Origin: RYN-230 sp036497945 | GTDB taxonomy: Bacteria; Actinomycetota; Actinomycetes; Streptosporangiales; Streptosporangiaceae | DNA length: 64,000 bases | Assembly: GCA_036497945.1 (NCBI GenBank) | Contig: DASXIN010000080.1 | Coordinates: forward strand, 31,749 to 95,748 | Direction of reading: 5' to 3' | Shown: positions 9,058 through 19,663 of the stretch, one piece after another | Position numbering within the stretch: position 1 is the first letter of the stretch | Layout: the number at the start of each line of letters is the position of its first letter | Notes under the pieces: generated by a model | What the model was told of the DNA's origin: nothing | Databases searched by the model: none | What the model saw: only the letters and a program-made list of their open reading frames with translations | Translations under genes and position numbers: made by a program

Positions 9058-9077
9058 AAGTTTCGGAAAACTTTCGG
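9058..9077 (-). promoter_or_regulatory. Candidate operator upstream of the PmoA/xylBA unit
   Basis: On the minus strand CCGAAAGTT is followed 11 bp later by CCGAAACTT. The same bases also form the inverted repeat AAGTTT-CGGA-AAACTT (9058-9073). It lies about 100 bp upstream of the PmoA-like start. CGAAA-type half-sites are reminiscent of LacI-family operators of streptomycete xylan/xylose genes; this resemblance is from memory and unverified. Confidence 0.4.
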
Positions 9078-9085
9078 CCTGCTGG

Positions 9086-10351
9086 TTAGCCGCTGGCGGC
9101 CGGCTGGTCCACCGGCAGCGTGACGTCCCGGGCCGCCTGCCAGCCCGCGATGAACTCCAGCCCGGTGATGACTAGCAGGCAGCTCACCGGGACCGTCCAG
9201 CCACCGGTCGCGGTGTGCAGGAACCCGACGGCCAGCGGGCCGGTCGTGGCGACCAGATAGCCGACGCTCTGCGCGAACCCGGACAGCGAGGCAGCGGCCC
9301 GCGGATCGGGCGCGCGGGCCATGGTGAAGTAGATGGCCAGGCCGAGCGCGGCGCCCTGGCCCAGGCCGAGCAGCAGCACCCAGGCGGCGGCGCTGCCCAG
9401 CGGGGCGAACCAGGCCCCGGCCAGGCCCGCCACGCTGACCGCCACGGTCCCGGCGATCAGCGCCCGCTGGTTGCGGGCCCGCTGCGCGAGCACCGGGATG
9501 ACCAGCGCGGTGGGCACCCCACCCAGCGACATCAGGGCGAGCAGGGTGCCTGCGCCACCCGGGCTGACCCCGCGATCGCGGAACATGGTCGGCAGCCAGG
9601 ACAGGGTGGCGTAGAAGGTCAGGCTCTGCAGCCCCATGAACCCGGTGACCTGCCAGGCCAGCGCGTGCCGGTACACCTTGAGGCGGCGGCCCGGCTGGGC
9701 CGGGCGGCGGCCTGCGGCCGGCCCCAGCCCGCCCCCGGGCCGGGTGTGGAACCTCAGTTGCGGCAGCCAGCACACCGCCGCGGCCAGGGCCGGGATGGCC
9801 CACAGCCCGAGAGACAGCGGCACCGAGCCGCCGGACAGCCGGTACACCGGGACCGCGATCAGCGAGCCGACGATCGACCCGGCGGACAGGCTGAGCAGGT
9901 AGATCCCGATCAGCAGCCCGGCCTGCTCCGGCCTGCGCCGCTTGGCCAGGCTGGGCAGCAGCACGTTCATCAGCGCGATCGCGGCGGCCGCGATGGCCGT
10001 GCCCGGGAACAGCATGCTGCCGGGCAGCGCGCCGCGCAGCAGCAAGCCGGCCGCCAGCAGCACCAGTGCGGCGCCCAGCACCCGTTCCTCGCCGAACCGG
10101 CGGCTCAGCGGCGCGGCCACCCCGGAGAACACGCCGAAGGCCAGCACCGGCAGCGCGGCCAGCGCGGACAGCGCCGCGTTAGACAGGTGCAGGCTGTCGG
10201 CCAGTTCCGGGAACAGCGGCGGCAGGCTGGTGATGGCGGCGCGCAGGTTGAAAGCCAGTGCGACCACGCCGAGGATGAACACCGCGGCGCGCTGGGCCCG
10301 GCGGCGGGCGGCTGATGCTGGCGGGGCGACTGGGGCGGCAGGTTCGGCCAT
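9086..10351 (-). CDS. MFS transporter, CynX/NimT family
   Basis: A 421-aa inner-membrane permease of the cyanate/nitroimidazole (CynX/NimT) branch of the major facilitator superfamily. After a short Ala/Pro-rich cytoplasmic start, ALAFNLRAAITSLPPLFPELADSL is the characteristic first-loop signature. About 12 hydrophobic segments follow, with a cytoplasmic basic loop near residues 205-225 dividing two halves. Substrate is unknown; relatives are annotated for cyanate, 2-nitroimidazole or drug efflux, which is often not tested. It stands alone, with 122 bp to the ferritin-like gene upstream and no evident regulator. Confidence 0.8.
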   Translation of the reverse strand: MAEPAAPVAPPASAARRRAQRAAVFILGVVALAFNLRAAITSLPPLFPELADSLHLSNAALSALAALPVLAFGVFSGVAAPLSRRFGEERVLGAALVLLAAGLLLRGALPGSMLFPGTAIAAAAIALMNVLLPSLAKRRRPEQAGLLIGIYLLSLSAGSIVGSLIAVPVYRLSGGSVPLSLGLWAIPALAAAVCWLPQLRFHTRPGGGLGPAAGRRPAQPGRRLKVYRHALAWQVTGFMGLQSLTFYATLSWLPTMFRDRGVSPGGAGTLLALMSLGGVPTALVIPVLAQRARNQRALIAGTVAVSVAGLAGAWFAPLGSAAAWVLLLGLGQGAALGLAIYFTMARAPDPRAAASLSGFAQSVGYLVATTGPLAVGFLHTATGGWTVPVSCLLVITGLEFIAGWQAARDVTLPVDQPAASG

Positions 10352-10473
10352 TTCCCGACAACGCTACCTGTCCAGCCACCGCCCGCGGCGGCCGGCCGAA
10401 CACCGCACAACATGGATGCTGCAGCCCGCCTGGGTGGGGGTGGTCGGTGGGATGAGATGGGTCGGCTGGGCAG

Positions 10474-11760
10474 TCAGCGGGCGCGAGGGTGCAGGGTGGC
10501 GGGGACCTGGGTGGTGAGCTGGGCCTGGATCCCGGCGGCGCACTCCGCTGCCGCGCCGACGGCGGCCAGCGTGCCGTCTCGCCCGGCTGCACTGGCGCAC
10601 TGGCTGGCCAGCACCGCGACCCGCTCACTGAGCACCGCCCAGGCCGCGTCCTGCCAGGGCACGAAGTTGCCCATCAGGTAGAACATCTCGAAGGCCGGCC
10701 CGACCGTGCGGCCCGGGTGGTCCGGCCCGGCCGGGAGCTGGGTGAGCGCATCCCCGAGCGGGGCCAGCACCCCGCTCATCAGACTGAACGCCGCTCCGGT
10801 GAGCAGGCCGAGCTGATCGTCGGTCTCGTCGGTGTGGGTGAAAAACCGGGTCAGCACCTGGAGCAGCGCCTCATATCCGAGGGCGAACAGCCGGGCCACC
10901 TGGCGGGTCGCCGGGTCACTGATCACCGGCTGCTCAACGGTGAGATCGAAGGGCTGCTGGGTGAAGGCGGTCAGCACCGGCCGGGCCGGCTGGAATGTTG
11001 GGTCCGCCATCGCCAGCTGGGAGTACTCGTCCCAGATGCCGAGGAACCGGCCGTAGTGCGCGGCCTGCCAGTCACCCCGGGCGCCCTCGCCCTGCTCGAT
11101 GATGGTGTCGATGGCCTGCTGCGCCGAGGCCAGATCGGTGACCGCGATGAGTTCTGGCCAGCGGAACATCTCCGGCGTGGCCTGGGCCCGCGGCGGCCCG
11201 ACGAACAGCGCCCGCTCGCCGAGCCGCCCGGCCAGGTCGCGCACTCCCTGCTCGATGGCCCGGTAGAGATGCCCGACGGTGAGGAAGTCCTGGGTCCGCG
11301 GCATGACCTCGCCCGGCTCGACCGGGGCGTGCGACGGCGCGGCGGGCACGAAGCCGGCCGCGTCCATCCGCTCCATCCCCTCCGGCCGTTCCAGGTAGAG
11401 GAAATGGGTCAGCGCCGCCGCGCCGAACGGCAGCAGGTCGAGCTGCACGCTGGGCGGGAAGTAGGCCGAGCGCTGCGGGAAGTTGGGCCGGGTGAACGTC
11501 GGCGCCGCGCCGATGGCCGACATCAGGTTGCAGACCAGCGCCAGGTGCAGCATCTCCTCGATGGCGATGCCGAGCAGCACCTGGCGCCAGCGCTCGGTGG
11601 CGGCGGCCTGCTCCGCGGTGAGACCTTCAGCCGGGTCCCGCTTCAGGCTGAACGCCGCGTACAGGTACTGGCACATGATCATGTGCTCTAGCTGCGTGGC
11701 CTCGGTCAGCAGGTACCACAGGTGCTCCCGGTGCTCGACCACGATCTTCGGCTCGGCCAT
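10474..11760 (-). CDS. Ferritin-like domain protein (VioB/iminophenyl-pyruvate dimer synthase-like)
   Basis: A 428-aa protein whose N-terminal third has a ferritin-like four-helix pattern: HLWYLLTEATQLEHMIMCQYLYAAFSLKR followed by LLGIAIEEMLHLALVCNLMSAIG. It therefore supplies E-x(n)-E...EExxH-type di-iron or haem ligands. This domain occurs in VioB/StaD-like imine dimer synthases and in many stand-alone actinobacterial proteins of unknown function. No indole-alkaloid genes surround it, so a pathway role is not supported. The ATG at 11760 is chosen for a GGGGGAG at 5-nt spacing; upstream in-frame codons to 11796 lack a ribosome site. Confidence 0.7.
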   Translation of the reverse strand: MAEPKIVVEHREHLWYLLTEATQLEHMIMCQYLYAAFSLKRDPAEGLTAEQAAATERWRQVLLGIAIEEMLHLALVCNLMSAIGAAPTFTRPNFPQRSAYFPPSVQLDLLPFGAAALTHFLYLERPEGMERMDAAGFVPAAPSHAPVEPGEVMPRTQDFLTVGHLYRAIEQGVRDLAGRLGERALFVGPPRAQATPEMFRWPELIAVTDLASAQQAIDTIIEQGEGARGDWQAAHYGRFLGIWDEYSQLAMADPTFQPARPVLTAFTQQPFDLTVEQPVISDPATRQVARLFALGYEALLQVLTRFFTHTDETDDQLGLLTGAAFSLMSGVLAPLGDALTQLPAGPDHPGRTVGPAFEMFYLMGNFVPWQDAAWAVLSERVAVLASQCASAAGRDGTLAAVGAAAECAAGIQAQLTTQVPATLHPRAR

Positions 11761-11836
11761 GGCACTCCCCCGGCTGCTCAGTACCGTCCCTTCCACGCCA
11801 TGATTACACGATTACATGGCCAGCGCGAAAGGGGTT

Positions 11837-14554
<2,718 letters not shown>

Positions 14555-14578
14555 CAGGGTCCGCCTCCCGATCGCAGA

Positions 14579-14596
14579 TATCTTGATATCGAGCTA
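14579..14596. promoter_or_regulatory. Palindromic operator-like site A (acnA/cupin)
   Basis: TATCTTGATATCGAGCTA is an imperfect 18-bp dyad, 14 of 18 positions symmetric, located 25 bp upstream of the acnA start codon. It matches site B at 15 of 18 positions. Size and symmetry suit a MarR-family dimer; TamR of Streptomyces is reported to control aconitase, but I cannot verify that its site is this one. Confidence 0.55.
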
Positions 14597-14624
14597 AGTT
14601 CCATTTCCCACGTTATGATGCGCT

Positions 14625-14642
14625 TATCTCGACGTCAAGCTA
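14625..14642. promoter_or_regulatory. Palindromic operator-like site B (acnA/cupin)
   Basis: TATCTCGACGTCAAGCTA, the second copy of the site described at 14579, lies 46 bp away centre to centre, 47 bp before the proposed cupin start. Two near-identical copies in one divergent region argue against chance. Confidence 0.55.
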
Positions 14643-14688
14643 CCCGGTGGGGGTGCCAGTCGGCGGTGGATCGGGCAGGATATGGCCG

Positions 14689-15045
14689 GTGACTGAACAC
14701 TCCGAGCGCCCGTGGGGCAGCTACACGGTTCTCACCGAGGGCGACTCCTTCAAGGTCAAGACCATCGAGGTGCATCCCGGGCAGCGGCTCAGCTACCAGA
14801 AGCACGCCCGCCGCGCGGAGCACTGGTTCGTGGTGACCGGCCAGGGCACCGTCACCCTGGACGGGGTGGCGGTGCCGGTGAAACGGGGCAGCACCGTCGA
14901 CGTCGGGCTGGGTGTCGCGCACCGCATGCACAACACCGGCACGAAGCCGCTCGTGTTCGTCGAAGTCCAGCACGGGGACTACTTCGGCGAGGACGACATC
15001 GTCCGGCTCGAGGACGACTACGGCCGCAGCGAGCCCGCCGGGTAG
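14689..15045 (+). CDS. Cupin, mannose-6-phosphate isomerase type II-like
   Basis: A 118-aa single-domain cupin. It begins TEHSERPWGSYTVL and continues FKVKTIEVHPGQRLSYQKHARRAEHW, closely resembling the C-terminal phosphomannose isomerase domain of bifunctional ManC/AlgA proteins. His/Glu metal ligands lie in KHARRAEHW and VAHRMHN. Stand-alone versions are common and may be sugar-phosphate isomerases; function is not proven. The GTG at 14689 is preferred because AGGA lies about 9 nt upstream; a GTG at 14647 would add 14 residues next to operator-like site B. Transcribed divergently from acnA and followed after 5 bp by a Cys-rich miniprotein. Confidence 0.75.
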   Translation: MTEHSERPWGSYTVLTEGDSFKVKTIEVHPGQRLSYQKHARRAEHWFVVTGQGTVTLDGVAVPVKRGSTVDVGLGVAHRMHNTGTKPLVFVEVQHGDYFGEDDIVRLEDDYGRSEPAG

Positions 15046-15050
15046 CGACC

Positions 15051-15236
15051 ATGCCCCGGGCCCGGCACTGCCGACACTGCGCTGGCGCGTGTTCGGGTGA
15101 CTGCCTGCTGCCCGGGGACAGCGGCCTGTGCATCCACCGCCCGCTGCCCCGGGGGTCGTTGCGCGCCCGGCTGCGGATGATCGGCACCCGGCGGTTCTGG
15201 CAGCGGCTGCTGTGGGGGTCCGGTCCCGGTGGTTAG
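15051..15236 (+). CDS. Small Cys-rich protein (61 aa)
   Basis: Unrecognised 61-residue protein starting MPRARHCRHCAGACSGDCLL. It has C-x2-C and C-x3-C spacing plus a fifth cysteine in GLCIH, then a basic, Arg/Trp-rich C-terminus (RMIGTRRFWQRLLWG). The cysteine knuckle could bind zinc; the tail looks amphipathic. It begins 5 bp after the cupin stop, so the two are probably co-transcribed. Its stop overlaps the convergent dehydrogenase by 4 bp. Support is positional plus the non-random cysteine pattern. Confidence 0.5.
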   Translation: MPRARHCRHCAGACSGDCLLPGDSGLCIHRPLPRGSLRARLRMIGTRRFWQRLLWGSGPGG

Positions 15237-16138
15237 CGTGCCGGGGAGGCCGGCTCGCTCAGGCCGTGCCGGGCCGCGGCCACGTCGAGGCCGCCCAGCC
15301 CTTCATCGACCAGCGCCGTCCAGCGGGCCCGGATCGCCTCGACCACGGGCAGCGCCAGGTCGGTGCCCGCGAGGGCCAGGTCGATGTCCTTCAGCGCCCA
15401 CTGCAGCGAGAATTCCGGCGAGTCGTCGCCGGCCTCCATCTTCCGCGCCTTGACGCTCGCGACCGGCGCGGAGAGGTTCCCCTCGGCCAGGAAGTCCAGC
15501 ACATCCTGGTGCGCGACACCCAGCGAGTCGGCCACCGCCATGACCTCCGCGGCGCCCTCGACCAGGGTGACCAGCCAGGTGTTCATGACCAGCTTGAGCC
15601 GGCTGCCGCCGCCCGCGTCGCCCAGCCACTTGGTCCGCTGGCCGAGCGCGGCGAACACCGGGTCCAGCCGCGGCCGGGCGGCCTCCGGCCCGGACGCCAG
15701 GATCAGCAGGTTCCCGGTCTCGGCTGGTCCCTTGGTCCCGGACACCGGCGCATCCACGAACAGCACGTCAGGGCGCTCCTTGCTGACCCGGGCGGCCAGC
15801 TGGTCGGTGGCCTCGACGCCGATGGTGCCCATCTGGGCCCACACCGTGCCCGGCCGGAGCGTTTCGAGCATGCTGTCGGTGAAGGCCACCTGCTCCACCG
15901 CGGCCGCGTCCGCGACCATGGTGATCACCACGTCAGCGCGCTCCACCGCGTAGCTCGGCAGCTCATGCGCGGTCGCGCCGTCCTGCGCGAGCTGAGCGGC
16001 CGGTTCCGGGGTCCGGTTCCACACATCAACCTGGAAGCCGGCCCGCAGCAGGCTGTGCGCCATGCCGCGGCCCATTGTCCCGATGCCGAGCACCGCCACC
16101 CGGGGCAATGGCTGCTTGTCCTGCTGCGCTGAACTCAT
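15233..16138 (-). CDS. NAD(P)-dependent beta-hydroxyacid dehydrogenase (3-hydroxyisobutyrate dehydrogenase family)
   Basis: A 301-aa cytoplasmic oxidoreductase. The Rossmann motif AVLGIGTMGRGMAHSLLRAG is near residues 14-33. The substrate motif DAPVSGTKGPAETG near 124 and the catalytic-lysine helix GGGSRLKLVMNTWL near 171-184 define the 3-hydroxyisobutyrate/tartronate-semialdehyde reductase superfamily. The substrate cannot be told: valine catabolism, glyoxylate-derived acids and imine reduction all occur in this fold. The ATG at 16138 is preceded by GGAGG at about 5 nt. No catabolic partners lie adjacent. Confidence 0.85.
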   Translation of the reverse strand: MSSAQQDKQPLPRVAVLGIGTMGRGMAHSLLRAGFQVDVWNRTPEPAAQLAQDGATAHELPSYAVERADVVITMVADAAAVEQVAFTDSMLETLRPGTVWAQMGTIGVEATDQLAARVSKERPDVLFVDAPVSGTKGPAETGNLLILASGPEAARPRLDPVFAALGQRTKWLGDAGGGSRLKLVMNTWLVTLVEGAAEVMAVADSLGVAHQDVLDFLAEGNLSAPVASVKARKMEAGDDSPEFSLQWALKDIDLALAGTDLALPVVEAIRARWTALVDEGLGGLDVAAARHGLSEPASPAR

Positions 16139-16202
16139 CTCGTCCTCCGGTCAGTGGTGGCGCGGGCCGGTCACCGGAGCGGCGGCCAGCCCTTCCATCG
16201 TG

Positions 16203-16793
16203 CTACGGGGTCGCGTGGGTGTTACCTGCGGCCGGCCGGGTACCCCGGGTGGCCGCGATCAGCGTGGCCAGGCCGGCCGCCACCGCGCCGGCCAGCATGG
16301 CGGCCCGGTCCCCGCTGACCCCGGCGGAGTGCCCGCCGTGGCTCACCGTCAGCGCGATCGCGGGCAGCAGCGCGGCGCCGATGCCGGCCCCGATCTGGCG
16401 GCCCGTGTTGATCACTCCGCCGACGAAGCCCTGGTCACCGTCGGCCACTCCCTTGCTGGCGGTGACCATCGAGCCGAACGCGGTGCCCGCCGTGCCGAAC
16501 CCGACGAACGTCACCGCGGCCAGCAGCGGGCTGTACCCGCCGGTGGCGGGCAGCTGGGTGAGCACCAGGAAGCCCAGCATGGCCACGCCGTTGGTGAGCA
16601 CCAGCAGCCGGTACAGGCCGAGCCGGGACGCGAGCCGGGCGCCGGCCGCCCCGGCGGCGAAGCCGACCACGCCCTGCGGCGCGATGGCCAGCCCGGTCAT
16701 CAGCGGCGAGTCGTGCAGCACCTGCTGGAAATACAGCGAGAGCACGAGCATCTCGCCGCCGTTCCAGATGCCCAGCAGCATGATCAGCGGCAC
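16203..16793 (-). pseudogene. C-terminal half of a DHA2 (EmrB/QacA) MFS drug exporter
   Basis: The 196-residue frame starts at a GTG and corresponds only to the second half of a 14-helix DHA2 exporter: ESLYFQQVLHDSPLMTGLAIAP-type sequence (here LSLYFQQVLHDSPLMTG) and GGVINTGRQIGAGIGAALLPAI are the usual helix 8 and helix 13 regions. Everything upstream in frame is eight codons and then TGA, so the N-terminal half, including motif A and the proton-coupling helices, is absent. A five- to six-helix remnant is unlikely to transport. A TetR tail lies just upstream on the same strand. Confidence 0.7.
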
Positions 16794-16831
16794 GATTCCG
16801 GGGTGAAGCAGTGCTCGGGGTCACAGCCTAT

Positions 16832-16851
16832 CCGATACGTTTAGTTTCGTT
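16832..16851. promoter_or_regulatory. Operator-like element shared with 19910
   Basis: CCGATACGTTTAGTTTCGTT lies in the AT-richer gap between the TetR tail and the MFS remnant. CCGATA and TAGTTTCGTT recur at 19910-19928 with a 3-bp instead of 4-bp spacer. It may be the surviving operator of the decayed TetR/MFS pair. Confidence 0.35.
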
Positions 16852-16908
16852 TATAGCTGTGTGTGCCAACCAGCCGGGCGGCCCGGCTATTCCGCCGGCC
16901 GCGGCGTC

Positions 16909-17035
16909 CTACCCGAGCAGCACGTCCTCGGCATCGACATCGGCCCGGATGACGTTCGCCTGCTTCCCCGCGTCGAGCAGCAGGGTGATCGCGCGGATGG
17001 TCGGGGAGTAGAACTCGTTCGACAGGTCGGCCGGC
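16909..17035 (-). pseudogene. C-terminal remnant of a TetR-family regulator
   Basis: The minus-strand frame ending in TAG at 16909-16911 reads LSNEFYSPTIRAITLLLDAG and KQANVIRADVDAEDVLLG. The end (I-R-x-D-V-D-A-E-D-V-L) is the common ligand-domain C-terminus of TetR regulators, cut at the point where about 20 more residues are usual. Upstream it runs into the 3' end of the next gene in another frame, and no DNA-binding domain is present. It sits directly before the half MFS pump, the usual partner of such regulators. Confidence 0.5.
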
Positions 17036-17047
17036 ACGGTACCCGGG

Positions 17048-18556
17048 CTAGCGGTTGGGTGGACCGTCCTCCGAGGAGCGCAGCCCGCGGATCACGCGTA
17101 GCCAGTCTTCCTCGGAATCGGGGTTCCACCCCGGGGCGGGGCCGCTGCGGCGCGGGGCGGCAGGCCGACGGATGGGCTCCGGATCAGGCTCGTCGTCGGC
17201 CAGGTCCAGCGGCTCGGCGACGAAAGGTTCGGCTGGCTCGGCCAGGAATTCCGGTGCGGGCGGCAGCAATCCGGCAGCCGGCCGGTCAGCATCCGGCAGC
17301 ACGTCAGCACCGGGCAGCAGGTCAGCATCCGGCAGCAGGTCAGCATCCGGCAGCGCAGCAGCGGGCTGGACCCATTCGCCCGGGGCTACCGGGCCGGCGT
17401 CCGGCGGCACCGCCGGACTCGGCCGCTGCCACACGTTGAACTCCGACTCGACCCGGCGGGTCGGCCCGTCTGCTGGCTCCTCGTCCTCGCTCGTCTGCTC
17501 GGCGGCAGGTGCGAGGCCGGGGGCTGGCTCGGCGTCATGCGGGCCAGGATCCGGCGTGGGCCAGAGGTTCAGCACCGGCTCATCGGTTCGGCTGTCCGGC
17601 ACCACCCAGGCCGCCGAATGCGGCTCAGCCGGGCCGGCCAGCCCGGCATCCCGCGTAGTCCAGTCGCCGGGCCCGGGCCCGGCCTGCAGCTCATCGCCGG
17701 CATCCGGTACCGCCCAGTCACCCTGCCCGAGCACCGCCCCGGGCCGCAGCCCGTCATCCGGGCCGGGCCAGCCATCCGGCGCCGGCTCCGGACGGTGCGC
17801 CGACCCGGACCACTCGTCCGCCGCGAACCCATTGCCGTGGCCGATCTCACCTGGCGGATCCGGCCATTCCGCCAACTCCGGCCCGCCATCGGGGCCGTAC
17901 CCGGCCCCGGGTGCCGTCCAGTGGCCCAGCGCGGGCTCGGCATCCGGCGGCAGTTCGGCGCCGGCTGGCCAGTCCTCCGGTCCGGACCCCAGCCGCGGGC
18001 CCGGGACGGGCCACATGTCCAGCATCCGCCCGGCGCCCGAGGCGACCTCCGGGCCGGCGGGCTGCTCCAGGCCAGCCGCGGGCCAGCCGCCCAGCAGGTG
18101 CCCGGCCCCGGGCGGCAGTCCCGGATCGGGCGGCGCATCCGGGCCCGGCGGCTGCGGCTGCGGCGGCGGCCCGGCGGGCGGGCCAGCGGGCAACCGCGGG
18201 CCCGGCCGCGGCGAGCCAGCCACCTGAGCCCCCGGCGGCAGCGTCCCCGGTGGGCGCGGCCCGCGGCCGCGTGCGTCCGGCCAGGACGGCTCGGCTGGTG
18301 CCGTCGCCCGGCCGTTCGCACCCGAGCCGAGCAGCACCACGATCATCAGCACCCCGCAGCAGACACCCGCCGTCAGCAGGGCCACCGCCGCCAGCCAGGC
18401 CATCGTGTGCGCGGAGTGCGGGATCGCGTGGCTCAGCGCGCTGACCGCCCAGATGCCGAGCCCGGCGGTCAGCATTAATGAGCCAGCTACGGCCAAGCCC
18501 ACCGCCAGTCGCGCGGTGCGGCGGTCAATCAACGCAGAGCCCACCAGCCACACCAT
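17048..18556 (-). CDS. Membrane protein with long Pro/Gly/Asp-rich repeat tail, unknown function
   Basis: 502 aa, not recognised. Two hydrophobic helices near residues 15-40 and 50-80 form an N-terminal hairpin. The remaining 420 residues are low complexity, rich in Pro, Gly, Asp, Ala and Trp-Pro dipeptides, with loosely repeated phrases such as GPGDWT, LNLWPTPDPGP and DADLLP. The very C-terminus (DSEEDWLRVIRGLRSSED) looks like a short conserved peptide. Strong codon bias supports real coding despite the composition. The protein is probably membrane-anchored with a disordered cytoplasmic tail. The ATG at 18556 is the only start before the helices. Confidence 0.6.
   Translation of the reverse strand: MVWLVGSALIDRRTARLAVGLAVAGSLMLTAGLGIWAVSALSHAIPHSAHTMAWLAAVALLTAGVCCGVLMIVVLLGSGANGRATAPAEPSWPDARGRGPRPPGTLPPGAQVAGSPRPGPRLPAGPPAGPPPQPQPPGPDAPPDPGLPPGAGHLLGGWPAAGLEQPAGPEVASGAGRMLDMWPVPGPRLGSGPEDWPAGAELPPDAEPALGHWTAPGAGYGPDGGPELAEWPDPPGEIGHGNGFAADEWSGSAHRPEPAPDGWPGPDDGLRPGAVLGQGDWAVPDAGDELQAGPGPGDWTTRDAGLAGPAEPHSAAWVVPDSRTDEPVLNLWPTPDPGPHDAEPAPGLAPAAEQTSEDEEPADGPTRRVESEFNVWQRPSPAVPPDAGPVAPGEWVQPAAALPDADLLPDADLLPGADVLPDADRPAAGLLPPAPEFLAEPAEPFVAEPLDLADDEPDPEPIRRPAAPRRSGPAPGWNPDSEEDWLRVIRGLRSSEDGPPNR
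17285..17356 (-). repeat. Four 18-bp tandem units encoding D-A-D-x-L-P
   Basis: Units begin at 17285, 17303, 17321 and 17339 and read GTCAGCATCCGGCAGCAG with one or two changes each. They encode the repeated hexapeptide in the tail of the membrane protein. In-frame tandem units are prone to copy-number change by slippage. Confidence 0.85.
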
Positions 18557-18649
18557 ACGGGACCTCGGCCCGGCTCGCCCGGCTCCTGCTCACCCTGGTC
18601 GTCTGTGCTGCCTTGTGTGAGTGCGGTGCATTATGTGCCGCCGGTTAAC

Positions 18650-19663
18650 TCACTTCACGTGGTTGGTGTTGATCTGGTCGAAGTCGCCGACGCCGTTGGT
18701 CAGGCCGCCGCCGCCGGACCACTGCCACATGACCGCGTGCGCGCTGGACTGGGACACCCCGCCGAAGAAGTGCGCGCAGGTCGAGGTGTGCGGCACGCAC
18801 CAGCCGATCGGGGGTGGCGAGATGTTCCTGGTCCCGTCCGTGTAGGTCCACTCGTTGATGTTCGGGATGGACGAGGCGCTGCCGGTGCCGAAGATCGAGC
18901 TCCAGATCAGCGGGGAGGAGTACACGCCGGGCGTGTAGGACGAGTGCGCGGTCAGGTAGGACGCGTACCCGTTCAGGTCGGCCCGGTCCAGGGACGCCGC
19001 GATGAACGGGGTCTTGATCCGCCCGCTGCACGTCGAGGTGTACACGTTGTTCCAGCCGTTGTCCTGGGCGGGCGTGTAGTTGGGCGCATTGCCGGGCAGT
19101 TCGATGTCCATCCAGACCACCTTGTAGGTGACCTTCAGGCCGCCGATCGCGCGCAGCGTCTTGGCCGCCTGCGCCGCGCCCCACGCGGACGCCTCGGAAG
19201 TGGTGCCGTTGTAGTGCGGGTCCACCCCGGGCCCGGCCATGAACCAGTACACACCAGTGCCGATGCCCTTGTGGTACGTGTTGAAGTTGGTGTTGGCGGC
19301 CCTGCTGTCCTGGGACGACCACACGAGCACGCCGCCGCAGCCGGACCAGCGGGACCAGTTCCCGGCCATCCCGATGTACCCGCCGTACGGCGGCGAGCCG
19401 CTGACTGCGGGTTCCCGGTACGGCGGCTGGGTGGTGATCGGGATCGTCGCGCTGTCCGTGCCATACCAGAAGCCAGGTGCGTTCGGGTTGTCCGGCCGCG
19501 CGGCGCTCAACGGCGCGGCGTCCGCCGCCTGGGTGGTCTGGCCTGGCTTCGCACCGGAGGCGCCGGGCTGGCCGACCGCGCACCCGGCGAGCAGCGCGGC
19601 GAGCGCGGGCAGGGCCAGCAGGGCGCGGCCACGACGGCGGGACGTGAGCAGGGCAGGGATCAT
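18650..19663 (-). CDS. Secreted lipoprotein with a GH25/DUF1906-like fold pattern
   Basis: 337 aa. The N-terminus has Arg residues, a hydrophobic core and the lipobox LLAGC with Cys28, so it should be lipid-anchored outside the membrane. The mature part has GFWYGTDSAT, GTGVYWFMAGPGVDP, VVWMDIELPG and PGVYSSPLIWS. This order (Y-W-F, then an acidic D-x-E after a beta strand, then G-V-Y-S) resembles glycoside hydrolase 25-like and DUF1906-like TIM barrels that act on peptidoglycan. I do not recognise the exact family and the enzymatic call is tentative. It is separated by 309 bp from a divergent SRPBCC gene. Confidence 0.55.
   Translation of the reverse strand: MIPALLTSRRRGRALLALPALAALLAGCAVGQPGASGAKPGQTTQAADAAPLSAARPDNPNAPGFWYGTDSATIPITTQPPYREPAVSGSPPYGGYIGMAGNWSRWSGCGGVLVWSSQDSRAANTNFNTYHKGIGTGVYWFMAGPGVDPHYNGTTSEASAWGAAQAAKTLRAIGGLKVTYKVVWMDIELPGNAPNYTPAQDNGWNNVYTSTCSGRIKTPFIAASLDRADLNGYASYLTAHSSYTPGVYSSPLIWSSIFGTGSASSIPNINEWTYTDGTRNISPPPIGWCVPHTSTCAHFFGGVSQSSAHAVMWQWSGGGGLTNGVGDFDQINTNHVK

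Noticed and set aside
10474..11760. Indole-alkaloid (violacein/rebeccamycin-type) cluster suggested by the VioB-like protein
   Set aside because: No tryptophan oxidase, P450 or flavin halogenase nearby. The ferritin-like domain alone does not indicate such a pathway.
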